Assembly (NCBI GenBank): GCA_036346395.1
Contig: CM070604.1
Coordinates: 35,119,662-35,183,661, forward strand
Reading direction: 5' to 3'
Origin: Hsuehochloa calcarea
Lineage: Eukaryota > Streptophyta > Magnoliopsida > Poales > Poaceae
Length of the DNA: 64,000 bases
Of this stretch, positions 1 through 12,720 are shown piece by piece (within the stretch, counting starts at the first letter, position 1; each line of letters starts with the position of its first letter). A program made the translations under genes and the position numbers. The notes under the pieces were generated by a model. The model did no database searches, was not told the DNA's origin, and worked only from the letters and a program-made list of their open reading frames with translations.

Positions 1-1241
1 AATGAGCAACGGACCAACAATGGAGTAAAGAGGAGCTCACCAAAAGCAAGAAAAGACTCGAAACAAAGAATGAGATGCTCTGAATCAAACAAAACAAGAG
101 CGAGGATAAGAGTTAATGTAAAGCGCACCCAACACAACGTCGGGCGCCTCCTGTGCCTCCTCTCTTTGAGATGAGGTTGACGCGACCACCGCCCACGCCT
201 TGGGTAGTAGGGACTATCTTCCGGTCCTGCGAAGAACCACCTCCTTGCCCGCGTCCTCCATTAGGACGAGGGGCTGCTCCTGTCTTCTTGGGGCAATTAT
301 TTGCATAATGCCCTTGTCGCTGCGTAATAGCGTGTGACATCCGCGGTGTCGCGGAGGCCTCCCTACCGACTTCGCAGTGCACGTGATAGGGGCACGGCTG
401 CGAAGGACGAGGGGTCTTGACGATCTCGGGTGCCAAGGCGGAGGACGGGACCGGAGACGCCCAACACGGAACGGAAAGAATCGGCTCATGCCGACTTGTG
501 GGCCTCCCACTTGCGCTTGCGGGAATCCACAAGTGCTCTCCCCGCGTGCTCAGCAACGATGGCCTTGTCCACCAAGGCCTGGAAATCCGGAAAGTCAACG
601 ATGGATAGCTTGTCCTGCAGCTCCTCAGACAAACCATCCTTGAACTTCTCTTGCTTGGCCTCATCAGTGGCCACCTCCTCCGAGCATAACGAGCCAAATG
701 GTTGAACTCGTAAAGATACTCCGTGGCCGAGAAACGTCCTTGTCTGAGCGACAAGAACTCCTTCTTCTTCACTCTCATCAGGCCGGAAGGAATGTGAGAG
801 CGACGGAAGGCAGTACGGAACTCCTCCCAGTGTGACGGTGTGGCCGTCGGTGCATGGCGAAAGCACTCCCACCAAGACAAGGCCGCACCCTCCACCGGTG
901 CGATGCGACAGCGCCTTCTCGTGCTCCCCGCATGCGCTATGCGGCTTCCGCTCCACCGACGAAGCGATCAAATCAAGCGCTAAGCGGTCCTCGGACTGAG
1001 AACGAGGGGGTGAGTGCGAAGAAACTCCGTGACTCCCCCACGCGGCTGATGACCACTCCCTTGCCCGGATCCTGAAGCACCGGTAAGGGCGGAAGTGTTG
1101 CGCGCGATGACGTCCGTAAGAACCTCCTGCCCTCTCGCACGGTTGCGCTCGATCCAAGAAGGACCTCGGCCATGGTCTGAGGAGGAGGAAGATCCTCGTC
1201 GGACCACCGATCGCCTTGGCCGCTACGAAAAGGCCCGCCAT
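1..1241 (-). pseudogene. gag remnant of gypsy element A
   Basis: Gypsy gag similarity is visible in two different minus-strand frames. One frame (from about 895 down) carries WEEFRTAFRRSHIP and KKKEFLSLRQG...EYLYEFNHLARYA. At about 690 the similarity moves to another frame with EEVATDEAKQEKFKDGL and FPDFQALVDKAI. A degenerate zinc-knuckle-like GHYANNCPKK lies near 300. There is no single open frame, so at least two frameshifts have broken the gene. The protein would have been the capsid/nucleocapsid precursor of the element. The window edge cuts the 3' side. Confidence 0.75.
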
Positions 1242-2112
1242 CTGTTACAAGAAATTTTGGTTAAAAACTGGACCTGAAAACAAAACCGAAATGAAGCAAA
1301 AGGCTAACGACTAGGGGAATGGAATATCACTCTAATCGAAAGCCGAAAACCACAAGTACATAACTTTAAAAAGGCTTATAAAAAGACTCCACAAACAGCA
1401 GGGAATCATAAAACCAAAGCTCAACTTCCCAATGCAACTAACCCGTATTGAATGAACGAGTAATTGATTGAGAAGATAAAAATCAGAAGATTAAGGTAAG
1501 ATCTATCACCACTAAAGAGCAAGGTTCAATCAACGAAAATAGTGTTAGATACATAGCTAACTAGTATCACATCTTACCCTTTTAACCCTACAAATTTCAG
1601 TTGATTATCCTCTCATTTTCTACCCCATTTAGAACCATCGAGCTTGCTGTCCGGAAATTGAGGTTGCTGTAGTGATTTTGCATCCAAGCTTCCAGTCGAA
1701 GTCTTCCATTCTAGAAACTTCAAAATCTGGCACACTTCAATTTGCCAAGCTCGGTGGTCCCATCGAAACCATTGAGCTCATTGTCTGAAATTGAAGCGCA
1801 TGGTCCAGATTCGCATCCAAGCCTCTAGCCGAAACCTTCAGTCCAGAAACTTCAAAACCCTAAGCACTTCAATTTGCCAAACTCAGTGGTTCCCAAAACC
1901 CATTTAATCGATAACACTATCTTTGAAAAGGAGATGGGAGGAAAACAACCTTTAAAACTCAAATCAGAGTGAGATGAGATGAAGAAAGCTAAGATAGGTA
2001 AGGAATAAAATCCGAGAACTTACTTTAGCTTTCAAAAATCATTTGATACTTTGAAATTAAGTTTTTTCAAAATATCCTAAAGACGACCAACTTGGGTTAC
2101 TACGGTCAGTAT
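1242..2112 (-). other. untranslated leader of gypsy element A
   Basis: This lies between the primer-binding site and the gag remnant and shows no coding similarity. It contains a degenerate internal repeat of roughly 160 bp: 1630-1760 and 1765-1900 share phrases such as CATCCAAGC and AGAAACTTCAAAA. Nothing else was recognised. Confidence 0.5.
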
Positions 2113-2125
2113 GGCTCTGATACCA
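2113..2125 (-). other. primer-binding site of element A
   Basis: Minus-strand TGGTATCAGAGCC matches the 3' end of initiator tRNA-Met as used by many plant LTR elements. It lies 5 bp inside the LTR end at 2131. Confidence 0.85.
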
Positions 2126-2130
2126 AACCT

Positions 2131-5100
2131 TGTGAGACCCCGGTTTATCCGGCTTGTAATGCTTAACCATCCATTCGGTCCTAGCATCACAAAGCAGATA
2201 ATCCGAGACTCGAGACATGTATACTTCCCAGAGTGCAGTATACACACCTCATCACAAAATTTATGTATCAATTCCATTCATCCACATAGAACCAAACACG
2301 TAATAGAATGTAGTATTAATAATATTAAACCGAGTCATTACAAAAGAGAGGCCAACCGGCCAACAATAAAAGAGACAACAACAATTAAACAGCGGAAGCA
2401 AAAGTGCCATAAGATGGCTACAACAAAAGAGCCAATCAGTGTGCCTTTAACCCACAAGGCAACCGACCGGACCGCCAAGCTAGTCGCCAAACCCGAAGCA
2501 CATCTCACAAAAGTGAGGCCCTTGGGGCTCACCTTCTTCCCCAAAACAAAAGCAATGGCAAAAGCCGGTGAGTACTTTGAATGTACTCGCAAGACTTACA
2601 TGTGGAATAACAAACCTGTACATATACTACATGCAAGCTTTATCAACAGTAGGTTGTAGGTTTCATTTTAGCATAAAGCAAGTTTTCATTTGCAATAATA
2701 TAATAGATTGAAAGCAATTTAACAAATCTGTTTTTTTATGTTCAAATAAGCGCAAAAGACAACAAATTAACAGTAGGTAGGAAACAACAACAATCCTGGA
2801 AGTGACTAAACCATTAGTCACCACAACAATAGCATGAATTACCCATTCATGCCAACCATGTCAAATTTTAATTTAAAAGGTTGAAGTCTAACTCTTGCAA
2901 AACCTAACCAAGCGTGTCCATAACCTAGGGCGAGGCTATTCAATAGTTTTATCCTGCGCAGGTGTACCAACTTACCCACATGTCGATCGCCTTTTGCCAA
3001 GCTATTAAGCACACTTCCTTAGGTATGCCGGCACGGCTAAGTCCTACGAGACTTTTCCAATATTATGTATTACCTTCGAGTCGCCCGTATGGATAGAAAC
3101 CCATACGCTGTGTCGGGTCGTGGCCCACCTCGACAACTACCCGTCACGGTAAAGCCTTGACAATCATGACGCCCCTCGAGGTGGAGAACCTTCCCAATCC
3201 CCACCACCGCACACCCAACACAAACACAAGAACACAAATCCTTTTCACACAACACACACAACGCCCTCCCGCGACTGAGATAACACACTCCAAAGTACTA
3301 GGTCAAGAGGGGTCCCATATAACCCTCATGTGGTTAGTACGCAAAAGTGCTTGGAGAGTGTGACACAAGATGTTCGGTCCTTGTTGACTTAGGCAAGACA
3401 TCCACAAACCCAATAACCCACCATCCAACCACTTGCCCAAGTCCAAATCAATTTTTCCATTTTCAGATTTTTGACTTTACAAAATTGACAAAGCACAAAG
3501 TGCTGGACATAATGGAAGAATAATAATTTTTGTGTGATCAAGACCATCGACTAAGTCGATGATCGCCCAAAGCTACCGAACTAGGCATGGCTAAGCACAA
3601 CGATTCGTATTCTACTAAGTGACAAGAGTCCATCCATCGAACTCTAATCACAGCAAATAACCTAGGCTCAAGTAGTAGAGAATAAACAACATCCTACAGA
3701 TTATGCAACTATAGGATCAACTAACCATAATTTAACACAAAGTAGCAATGCATACATACAGTTGAATTCAAAATATTAAACTTGTAAAATAATAGGATTA
3801 ACATGATCAAACTGCTTGCCTGCTTGTTGCGGGTCAAGATGTTGCTGGGGATCACTCTCGGTATCAATGTGCTCTTCGGATCCTATCGAAAGAACCAAAA
3901 AGAACCAATAAGGCAAAAGAAACCGAAAAGATCCAACAGCCAACTTCAACAAAAAGCTCTCAAATTTTTACAGTAGAAAGAGCATGATTTTTATGAACTA
4001 ATGCAACAAGAACCAATTGATTTGGATTCTTAATGCAAAAGATATGGCCAAAACAATTTTGCTCAGCTTTTATAAATCAAAAATGCTACTATTCATTAGC
4101 AAAATTTTCTGGAGCTATACTGAGTCTGGAAACATTTTTAAATTAAAGTCTAGTTAAAAACATAACCAACAAAATTTGAATCAACCGAAAAGGATTTGAA
4201 ATGAATTAGTTATGCATTTTACAAGCTATCACATTTTTCAGTTGACAAATAAATCCTCTCGGGAAAATCAGAATTTAAATCGACGTGGACGAACGAGGAG
4301 CGTCGATCTTGGATCCGACGGTCTAAGTCCATGGAGCAATGCGCGCGCCGCGATCCACAAACCCTAAACACTCACCGCTGGATCCGGATCCAACGGTTCA
4401 TGTGGATCAGGACGCTCGGGCGGTCCGAACGCTCACACGCATAGAGTCGTTGATCTTGGATCCAACGGTCCACACGGATCGAACCTTTCGGACGGTCCGA
4501 ACGTTCACTCAGATCCGGACCGCTGATCTAAGGATCGACGGTCCACATCAATTCACGCTCAAAACTCGCTACCGCTTTCATCCGACAAAACGACGGGAAG
4601 AACGGCTCGCCGCCGCGACTCGTCACGCAAAGTGCGAGCAAAGGCCCAAAATGGGTTGCTAACAAACTCGCGCACCCAAAGGAACCAACAATTTCAGCGC
4701 GGCGTTCTAGAACGCCGCAAGCGGAGATGATGAGATGACCGAAACGGTCAAAAGCGAAAATAGCAATTGAGCTCACTGCGTCCAAGCAAGCGGTGCCAAT
4801 CAACTAGGGACTAAAGAGGGTTTACCCGAGCCCAAAGAAGGCACAAAGAAGGGTTGATTCACTCCAACGAAGAAGAATGGGGACTTGGCGAAAAGGGAAA
4901 TCCGCAATTAATCTACTCTCTGCAAGCAAACGAAAAATTGAGTGAGGGCTATTGCTCACAGAGAGGAGAGGAGCTAAGGCAATGAGGATTTGAGAAATAA
5001 AGACCGAGCACCACTTTCACCAAGAACTCAAAAGCTCTAAGAATGGCGGCAATGGCGACCAAGGTGAAAATTCAATTTGAGCTCACTCGCGCTAGAAGTG

Positions 5101-6218
5101 AAGTCAGAGCTCTGGGGTGTTCAAAGGAGGATAAGGAAGCCACTGGGGAGTCTTATAGCCAAGGAGCAAGGAAGAAGCAACGGAGGGAAAATGGTGGGGC
5201 TCGTGTTGAGGTCGATCGAGGCGATGGGAGCAAGTGCACTCGAGGAGGACGAAGACTTTGAGGCGGCGGGACGGAAGCATTAAATGCGAAGAGCCGTTGG
5301 CGAAAGGAGAAGTGACCCGACGCCACGCTCTGAAATTTTCACCCACTCATCATTGACTATGGCGGCGCGAGCGACGAGGTAGACGATAGCCGCCACCGCT
5401 GGATTTAAATCGGACGGTCCAAAAGCAACGGGTGATTAGAACGGTTTGAGCGCCCATTTTAGTCTCGAGCCGCTGATTTGGATCCTACGGTTCAAATTGC
5501 GCGAGGCGCTCGGATGGTCCGAACATTCCCGCGAATCTGAGCCCTCGATTTAGAATCCAACGGTTCACATGGACTGGCGCGCTCGGATGGTCCGAACGCT
5601 CACGCGATCATGGGCCGCTCGATGCCGATCCAACGACGCACAACGCCGCGCCCAAACGATCGAGGCGGTGCGGTTAGTTGATCGGGCGAGTCAAGTGGCT
5701 CGAGCCCGAGTCCGATTCGAACCTAAGGAACAAAGTGAAAACCGCTTAGGGTTTGAATTTAAAGGCTGATTTTTGAAAATTATTTGGGATAGCAAACAAA
5801 CTCCAAAATTTATGAAATTTTAATCGAGCTTGCTGATGCATGAAGAACCTTATATAAAATTTTCAAAGACTTTTATGCACTGCATTTGTCTCCAAAAATT
5901 CCAGAAGGTGATGAATTAGGGTTTGACCAAGGTTTGACTGGCCTCAAAAATTATCAAATAATTTCTAAAAATTATGAAATAATTCTGAGGTGTCAAACAT
6001 CAACCCTAGACCCAAGAAAAGTATTTCCAAAGGTTGGGCACAAGATTTTCATGAAAGATATTTGTGTTGGTGTCCAAATGGCAATTTGATTTTTGATTTC
6101 ACATAATTCCTTTACAAAAATTATGGAACTGATTACAAAAATCAAGATCAGAGAAAAAGTTTTAATTTCTCCTCATTTTTATTACATTTGAAACACAAAC
6201 CAATTTTGGGATGTTACA
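2131..6218 (-). repeat. 5' LTR of element A (long-LTR family, 4088 bp)
   Basis: On the minus strand the LTR begins TGTAACATCCC at 6218 and ends GGGGTCTCACA at 2131. It matches the solo LTRs 8470-12720 and 24738-29136 along its length. Shared landmarks include an early block of direct-repeat motifs (GGATCCAAGATCAACGG-like and GTTCGGACCGTCCGAAC-like, 4260-4560 and 5400-5640), a CTATTCAATAG block near 2936, and a region with an open frame near 2338-2592. No independent gene was seen inside it. Confidence 0.9.
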
Positions 6219-6350
6219 AGACGGTTCACAATAAAAACCGTCTGTGATAGGCTCGCTGCGCCAAAACAAAGCCCAGACAGACCCAACACAGACGGTTCCA
6301 AAGGAACCGTCTGTGATGGGCCGTCTGCTATAGCCTCTTTTGTAGTAGTG
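6219..6350 (+). mobile_element. 3' end fragment of a CACTA transposon
   Basis: The fragment ends with TTTTGTAGTAGTG at 6350, the complement of the CACTACTACAAAA terminus. It contains inverted pairs of the subterminal motif ACAGACGGTT/AACCGTCTGT. It lies directly inside the RNase H frame of gypsy element B, which stops at 6351. Its left side is cut by LTR A at 6218. The remainder is expected to the left of the window. Confidence 0.85.
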
Positions 6351-8469
6351 TGAGTAGGATAATTCTGATCATGTTTCTTCAACTGCCTCGATGCATAGGC
6401 AATCACTTTGCCATCCTGCATGAGTACACAGCCAAGTTGAACTATAGACGCATCTGAATAGATGGTGAAATGCTTCCCAGTCTCCAAAAGAGTAAGAATT
6501 GGAGCCGTCACCAACCTATCTTTCAACGTGCAAAAACTGCGCTCACATGCATCAGACCACTGGAACCTAACACCTTTCTGTGTCAACTGGGACATTGGTC
6601 TAGCAATGGTTGAAAAACCCTCCACGAAACGCTAGTAATAGCCAACTAAACCCAGAAAACTCCTTACTTCCTTGACATTGGTTGGCCTCTTCCACTCTAC
6701 CACTGTCGAGATCTTGCTAGGACCAACTGAAATATCCTCCTGATTAATTACATGGCCCAGAAACCCAACTTCAGAAATTCAGAACTCACACTTCTTCAGT
6801 TTGGCATAAAATTGATTCTCCCTTAGAGTCTCAAGTACCAACCTCAAATGTTGGGTGTGATCCTCTTCCGTCTTGGAATAAATCAGGATATCATCTATGA
6901 ATACCACAACAAAATCATCAAGGTATTGATGCAGCATACTATTCATGGCTTCCATGAAAGCTGCAGGAGCATTCGTTAGCCCAAAATACATAACTTTATA
7001 CTCATAATGACCACACCTCGTAGAGAAAGCTGTCTACTCAATATCCTGCTCACGAACCCGAATCTGATTATAACCTGACTGGAGGTCAATCTTGGAAAAT
7101 ATTTTAGCACCCTTCAATTGGTCGAAGAGATCCTCAATGCGGGGCAAAGGATATTTATTCTTCACAGTCGCCTAATTAAGAGACCGATAATCCACACACA
7201 TTCGCCAACTGCCATCTTTCTTCTTAGTAAAAAGAACAGGCGAGCCCCACGGCGAAACGCTACGCTGAATCATACCTTTGGACAGAAAATCGTCCAACTG
7301 CTTCTTCAACACCTCTTGAAAGGGTCGAGCCAAACGGTAAGGAGACATGGATATGGGTCGAGTTGCCGGAATAAGATCAATCCGGAACTCCACTTTCCGC
7401 ACTGGAGGCATTCCTGGAAGCTCCACAGGAAAAGCATCAGAAAACTCATTCACAACTGGAATCTCCTCGATACGCAGTGAAGAGTCGGTCTTCTCGTTGA
7501 GAGACCAAAGCAACCCAATGGTTGACGCTCTGTGACTAGGAAACAGACTAGCCAACACGAACAACGAATCAGACGGTGCACTACCTTGAAATACCAGTTC
7601 TTCATCGGACGGGGCTTGTAACTTCACCGTCTTCTAGAAACAACAGATCTTGGCACAGTATCGGAATAACCAGTCCATACCCAGAATAACATCAAATAGT
7701 GATAACTGAATTACCATCAAGTTGGCGGTGAAAACCTCATCATCGATAATGATGGAACAGCCAAGACAAGCCGTAGAGCTAGAAATAAGACCCCCCGGAG
7801 AGCTAACTATCACAGACTCATAAATATATTGCAAACTCAACCCCGCTCTTCTAGCAAACTCCACGGACACAAAAGAACAAGTAGCCCCTGAAACAAATAG
7901 AACGAAAGCATCATGCGAATCGACTAGAAGAGTACCTGTCACCACGTCAGGACAGCCCATAGTCTCAGGGGTGGGCATGGCGTAGACTCCCGGTGGTGCA
8001 GGAGCAGAAGATGCACCAACACTTGGTGAAGGATAACTAGGAACTGCTATGGGAGGAATAAACGACGGTGGTGCAGATGGTACGGGGTTCCAGTAGAACC
8101 CCGCAGGAGGTGTCGGAGTGAAAGCTGCAGGAGGAACCCACCCTGGAGGAAACTGAGGCACAGAAATTGCCGCTAAGGCCTGAACCGAACCCCGAGGAAC
8201 ACTGGCAGAAGATACTGCTGGGACTGACTCCCATCTGATGATGCTCGCTGGGTTCTGTTTGCACACTGATGACTTGTGGCCCTCCCGACCGCACTGACGG
8301 CATGTCCCCTTGAAAGAACATTCTGAAGCTCGATGTCCATCACCGCACCGGAAACACTTCATACCCTTACCCGGAACAGGGCGCATCGGTGGGGTGGAAG
8401 ACGATAAATGTGGCGTCGAAGAGGAAGACTGCCACTGCTGCATAGGCCGAGAGTACTGGCCCCCTGAAA
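6351..8469 (-). pseudogene. gag-pol of gypsy element B (zinc knuckles, protease, RT, partial RNase H)
   Basis: One minus-strand frame runs from 8469 to 6351 with about five internal stops (for example near 7633, 7171, 7037 and 6780). In order it shows: two CCHC knuckles (CFRCGDGHRASEC and CRQCGREGHKSSVC, near 8370-8260); a retropepsin domain near 7890 where the usual DSGA is VSGA, so the catalytic Asp is lost; the GMDWL motif near 7675; RT fingers (RSVSPWGSPVLFTKKKDG, about 7220); the RT catalytic FIDD box at about 6900; and RNase H (FTIYSDAS, about 6460). The frame is cut at NYPTH by the CACTA insertion. It cannot give a functional polyprotein. Confidence 0.9.
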
Positions 8470-11400
8470 TGTAACATCCCAAATGTGGATTTGTGTTTGA
8501 AATGTAAGAAAATGAGAAAAAATTAAAACTTTTCTTGCATCTTGAAGTCCTTAGCCATTTCTGTAATTCTTGTAAATGAATTATGGAAATCAAAATCAAA
8601 ATCCTCAGTTGACTCCAACCAAAAACCTCCTTGGCAAAGATCTAGGACAAACCCATGGAAATATTTTTCCTAAGTTCTAGGGAGGCTTGGTAACACCTCT
8701 GAATTATCTCATGATTTTTAGAAATTATTTGATAATTTTTAGAGGCAAGTCAAAGCTTGGTCAAACCCTATTTTCCACCTTCTGGAATTTCTGGAGAAAA
8801 ATGCAGTGCATGAAAGTCTCTGAAAATTTTCTGTGAGGTTCATCCTGCAGTCAGCAGCCTCCAGTGAAAATTTTATAATTTTTGGAGCTGGTTTGCTACC
8901 TCAAACAATTCCTCAAAAATCAGTTGTTTAAATTCAAACCCTAACTGGTTTTCACTGTTCCTTGGGTTCGAGTCGGACTCGGGCTCGAGCCACTTGACTC
9001 AGCCCAGTCAACTAACTGCACCACCTCGGTCGTTTGGGTGCGAGCGTCGTGCGTCGTTGGATCAGCATCGAACGGCCCACGATCGCGTGAACGTTCGGAC
9101 CATCCGAGCACGCCGATCCTTGTGAACCGTTGGATTCTAAATCAAAGGCCCACGATCGCGTGAACGTTCAAACCGTCTGAACGCCTCGCGCAACGTGAAC
9201 CGTAGGATCCAAATCAACGGCCCAGGTTAAAATGATCGCTCGAACCGTTGTAATCACACCGTTGCATTTGAACCGTTCGATTTCAATCCAACGGTGGAAA
9301 CGCCGTCTCCTTCCTCGGGTCAGAGCGCGCGTTTGAGTCGGCCATGGCGTGAGCAGAGGAGAAAGAGCGCAACGTGCAGTCACCTCTGTGGTCACCTTTA
9401 AACGGCTATCTCTGTGCGCATTTAATGCCCGTCGTGCTCCTCCCTCAGAAGTCCATGATTCAACTGCTCCCATCGCTCTCAAGGGCTCTCATGGCAGGTT
9501 TGAACCGAGAGGGTTATTGCCGTTGCTCACTGCCATTCTCAGCTATTTAAGCTCCATTGCTCCACCCTTGGCTTCCTTTAGCATCCCCGCAACTCTATCT
9601 AACACTCCAGAGCTTGTTTGAGTTGCATTCAACCAAAGCCCTTACTGCCGCCATTGCCGAGCTTCAAGCTGTTGGTGAAGGCGGTACAGCAGGGGCTCTC
9701 TCTTTTCAATTCTTGCTCCCCCTGCTCCCTCTTTACTCTTTGGAGCTTAACCCTCACTCAATTTTGTTCATATTACTCAGCGCTTGACTGAATTGGATTT
9801 TTCCCCTTTTCGGCCGAAAGCCCCAATTCTCTTCACCAGAGCAGACTCGACCCTTCTCTGTGCATTTTTTGTGCTCAGGTAACTCCTTATTAGTCCCTCA
9901 TTGCTTGGCACCCGCTTACTTGGACCGCAGCTGAGCTCATTTGCAATTTTTGTTTTTGGCCATTTTGGTCATCTCTGTCATCTCCGGCTTGCCGGCGTTC
10001 TAGAACGCCGCAGTTGAAATTGTTGGTTCCATTGGGTGTGCAAGGTTGTTAGCAACCCATTTTGGGCATTTGCTCGCACCGCCGCGGCCAGAGTCGCCGG
10101 CGATGATCCTTTCTTCTCCGTCGTTTTGTCGGATGAAAACAAAGACGTGCGTTTGAACGTGATTCGTTGTGGACCGTCGATCCTTAGATCTACGGCCCGG
10201 GATCGCGCTAACCTTTGAATTGATCGCACGCCTTGATCAGTGGACCGTTGGATCCAAGATCAACGGTCCCGATTCGAGTCCGCGTGGATCGTTGGATCCA
10301 AGATCAACGGTCCCGATTCGAGTGAACGTTCGGACCGTCCGAAAGGTTCGATTCGTGTGGACCGCTGGATCCAAGATCAACGGCTCATATGCATGTGAAC
10401 GTTCGGACCGCCCGAACATCCTGATCCACATGAACCGTTGGATCCAGATCCAACGGTGAACGTTTAGGGTTTGTGAGCCACGCGTGCGCGCGTTGCTCCT
10501 GGACTTGGACCGTTGGATCCAAGATCAACGATCCAAGTTTGTCCACGTTGATTTGATTTCTGATTTTCCCCGAAAGGATTATTTGTCAACTGAAAAATGT
10601 GGTAACTTGTAAAATGCATAACTATTTCATTTTAATTCCTTTTCAGTTGATTCAAATTTTGTTAGTTATATTTTTAACTAAAAATTAATCTAAAAATGAT
10701 TCTAACCTCAGTATATTTCCAGAAAATTTTGCTAAAATGTTAGTGCAATGAATAGTAGCATTTATGATTAATAAGGCTGAGAAAAATTGATTTGCTCATA
10801 TCTTTTGCATTAAGAATCCAAATCAATTGGTTCTTGTTGCTAAATTCCTTATAAATCATGCTCTTTCTACTGTAAAATTTTCAGAATATTTGGAGAAAGT
10901 TTGCTGTTGGGTCTTTGTGTGTTCTTCGTTCTTATCGGTTCTTTTTCGCTTTCTCGGTTAGGTTCCGAGGAGCACATTGATGACTTAAGTGATCCTCCGC
11001 AACATCTTGAACCACAGCAAACAAGCAAGCAGTTTGATCATAAATTTCCCATTATTTGAAAGTCTAATATCTTGTTTACAAATCATATGTATGCATGCTT
11101 TTGTGTCAAATTAATTTTTTCGATTAGAGGTAGTTACTCCGATTGCATTGTTGTCCTCAAATTGTTATCCCCTGCCACAAACATAAGTTACTAATATCGC
11201 TAGTGAATTAGAGCCCGGTGATTTAATTATGCTCTTTTATTGTCTTTTCGATATCATGCTTAGCAATGCTTAGCTACCGATAGAATTGGGCGGTTATCGA
11301 CTTGTCGATAACCTTGATCACACAAACCATGTTATTACTTTTGTTCAGCACCTTGTGCTAATTTGTTTTGGAAAACAAAAAGTGCAAATGAAATGATTTA

Positions 11401-12720
11401 GACTTGGGCAAGTGGTTGGATGGTGGGTTATTGGGTTTGTGGATGTCTTGCCCGGGTCAACAAGGACCGAACATCTTGTTACACTAAACCAAGCATTTTT
11501 GCGTGCTAACCACGCGAGAGGGATATGGGACCTCTCTTGACTTAGTACTTTGGCGTGTGTTATCTTCGAGTCGCAGGAGGGGGTTGTGTGTGTTGTGTGA
11601 AAAAGGATATGTGTTCTTGTGTTGGGTGTGCGGTGTTGGAGATTCCAGTTAGGCTCTCCACCTCGAGGAGCATTGTAGTTGTCCAAGGCTTTACCTGAGA
11701 CGGGTAGTTGACCGAGGCTTTACAATGACTCCGACACAACGTATGGGTTTCTATCCATACGGGCGGCTCGTAGTTAATACACAATATTAGAAATATCTCG
11801 TAGGACTTAGCCGTGCCGGCATACCTAAGGAAGTGTGCTTAATAGCTTGGCAAAAAGGCGGTCTGGCGTGTGGGTACATTGGTACACCCCTACAGGGATA
11901 AAACTATTCGAATAGCCTCATCCTAGGTTATGGACACGCTTGGAAAGGTCTTCCAAGAGTTAGACTACAACCTTTTAAATTAAAATTTTGACATGGTTGG
12001 CATGAATAGGTAATTCATGTTATTGTTGTGGTGACTAATGGTTTAGTCACTTCCAGGATTGTTGTTGTCATCTATCTACTGTTATATTATTGTCATTTAC
12101 GATTATTTGAACATTAAAAATAGATTTGTCAACTTGCCTTTAAATGTACTACATTATTGCAAATAAAGATTGCTTTGTGCTGAAAATAAAACATACAGCC
12201 TCCACTCAAAAAGCTTGCATATAGTTATGTACAGGTCTGTTACTCTACACATAAGTCTTGCGAGTACCTTCCAAGTACTCACCCGGCTTTGCTGGGCTCT
12301 TTGTTGCAGGGAAAGAAGGTGAGCCCCAAGGGCCTCACTTTTGTGAAATGTGCTGTGGGTTCGACGACTAGCTTGGCGGTCCGATCGGTTTCCTTGTGGG
12401 TTAAAGGCACACTGATTGGCTCTTTTGTTTATGGCCATCTTATGGCACTTTTGCTTCCGCTATTCAAATCTTGTTTTTACTGTACTTGGCCGGTTGGCCT
12501 CTCTTTTGTAATAACTATCCTTTATTTATTCTAACTTCTGGTTGTTGCTTTGCTTCGGTTCTATGTGAATGAATGGAATTGATACATGAATTTTGTAAAG
12601 GGGTATGTATACTGCACTTCTGGGAAGTATACATGTCTCGAGTCTCGGGTTATCTGATTTGTGATGCTAGGACCAAGTGGATGGTTAAGCATTACAAGCC
12701 CGATAAACCGGGGTCTCACA
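8470..12720 (+). mobile_element. solo LTR of the A family, copy 2 (4251 bp)
   Basis: It starts TGTAACATCCC at 8470 and ends GGGGTCTCACA at 12720. It is flanked by a perfect 5-bp duplication, TGAAA, at 8465-8469 and 12721-12725. Internal sequence, PBS and the second LTR are absent, so it is a product of LTR-LTR recombination. It splits the gag of element B. A TATTTAAG TATA-like site lies at about 9544, followed by the GC-poor downstream half. Repeated GTTCGGACCGTCCGAA palindromes lie at about 9090 and 10320-10420, and the conserved ACTATTCGAATAG block is at 11902. Confidence 0.95.

Larger units (their letters stand above)
1..6218 (-). mobile_element. Ty3/gypsy retrotransposon A, 5' portion (rest lies beyond the left edge)
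   Basis: Read on the minus strand, the order is a 4.1 kb LTR (6218 to 2131), a 5-bp gap, a tRNA-Met-type primer-binding site, about 0.9 kb of leader and a decayed gag. This is the layout of the 5' end of a Ty3/gypsy element. Two more copies of the LTR occur in the window as solo LTRs (8470-12720 and 24738-29136). The 3' half and the 3' LTR are not in the window. The right end abuts the inner side of a CACTA fragment, so A most likely inserted into that CACTA element. The flanking AGACG (6219-6223) is the expected target-site copy. Family name not determined. Confidence 0.85.

Noticed and set aside
5043..5346. Small frames in the LTR of element A
   Set aside because: The matching region in the two solo LTRs does not keep these frames.
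11345..11784. Open frames antisense to the A-family LTR, also at 27747-28106
   Set aside because: They are found in LTR copies only because the copies are similar. They are antisense and have no domain.
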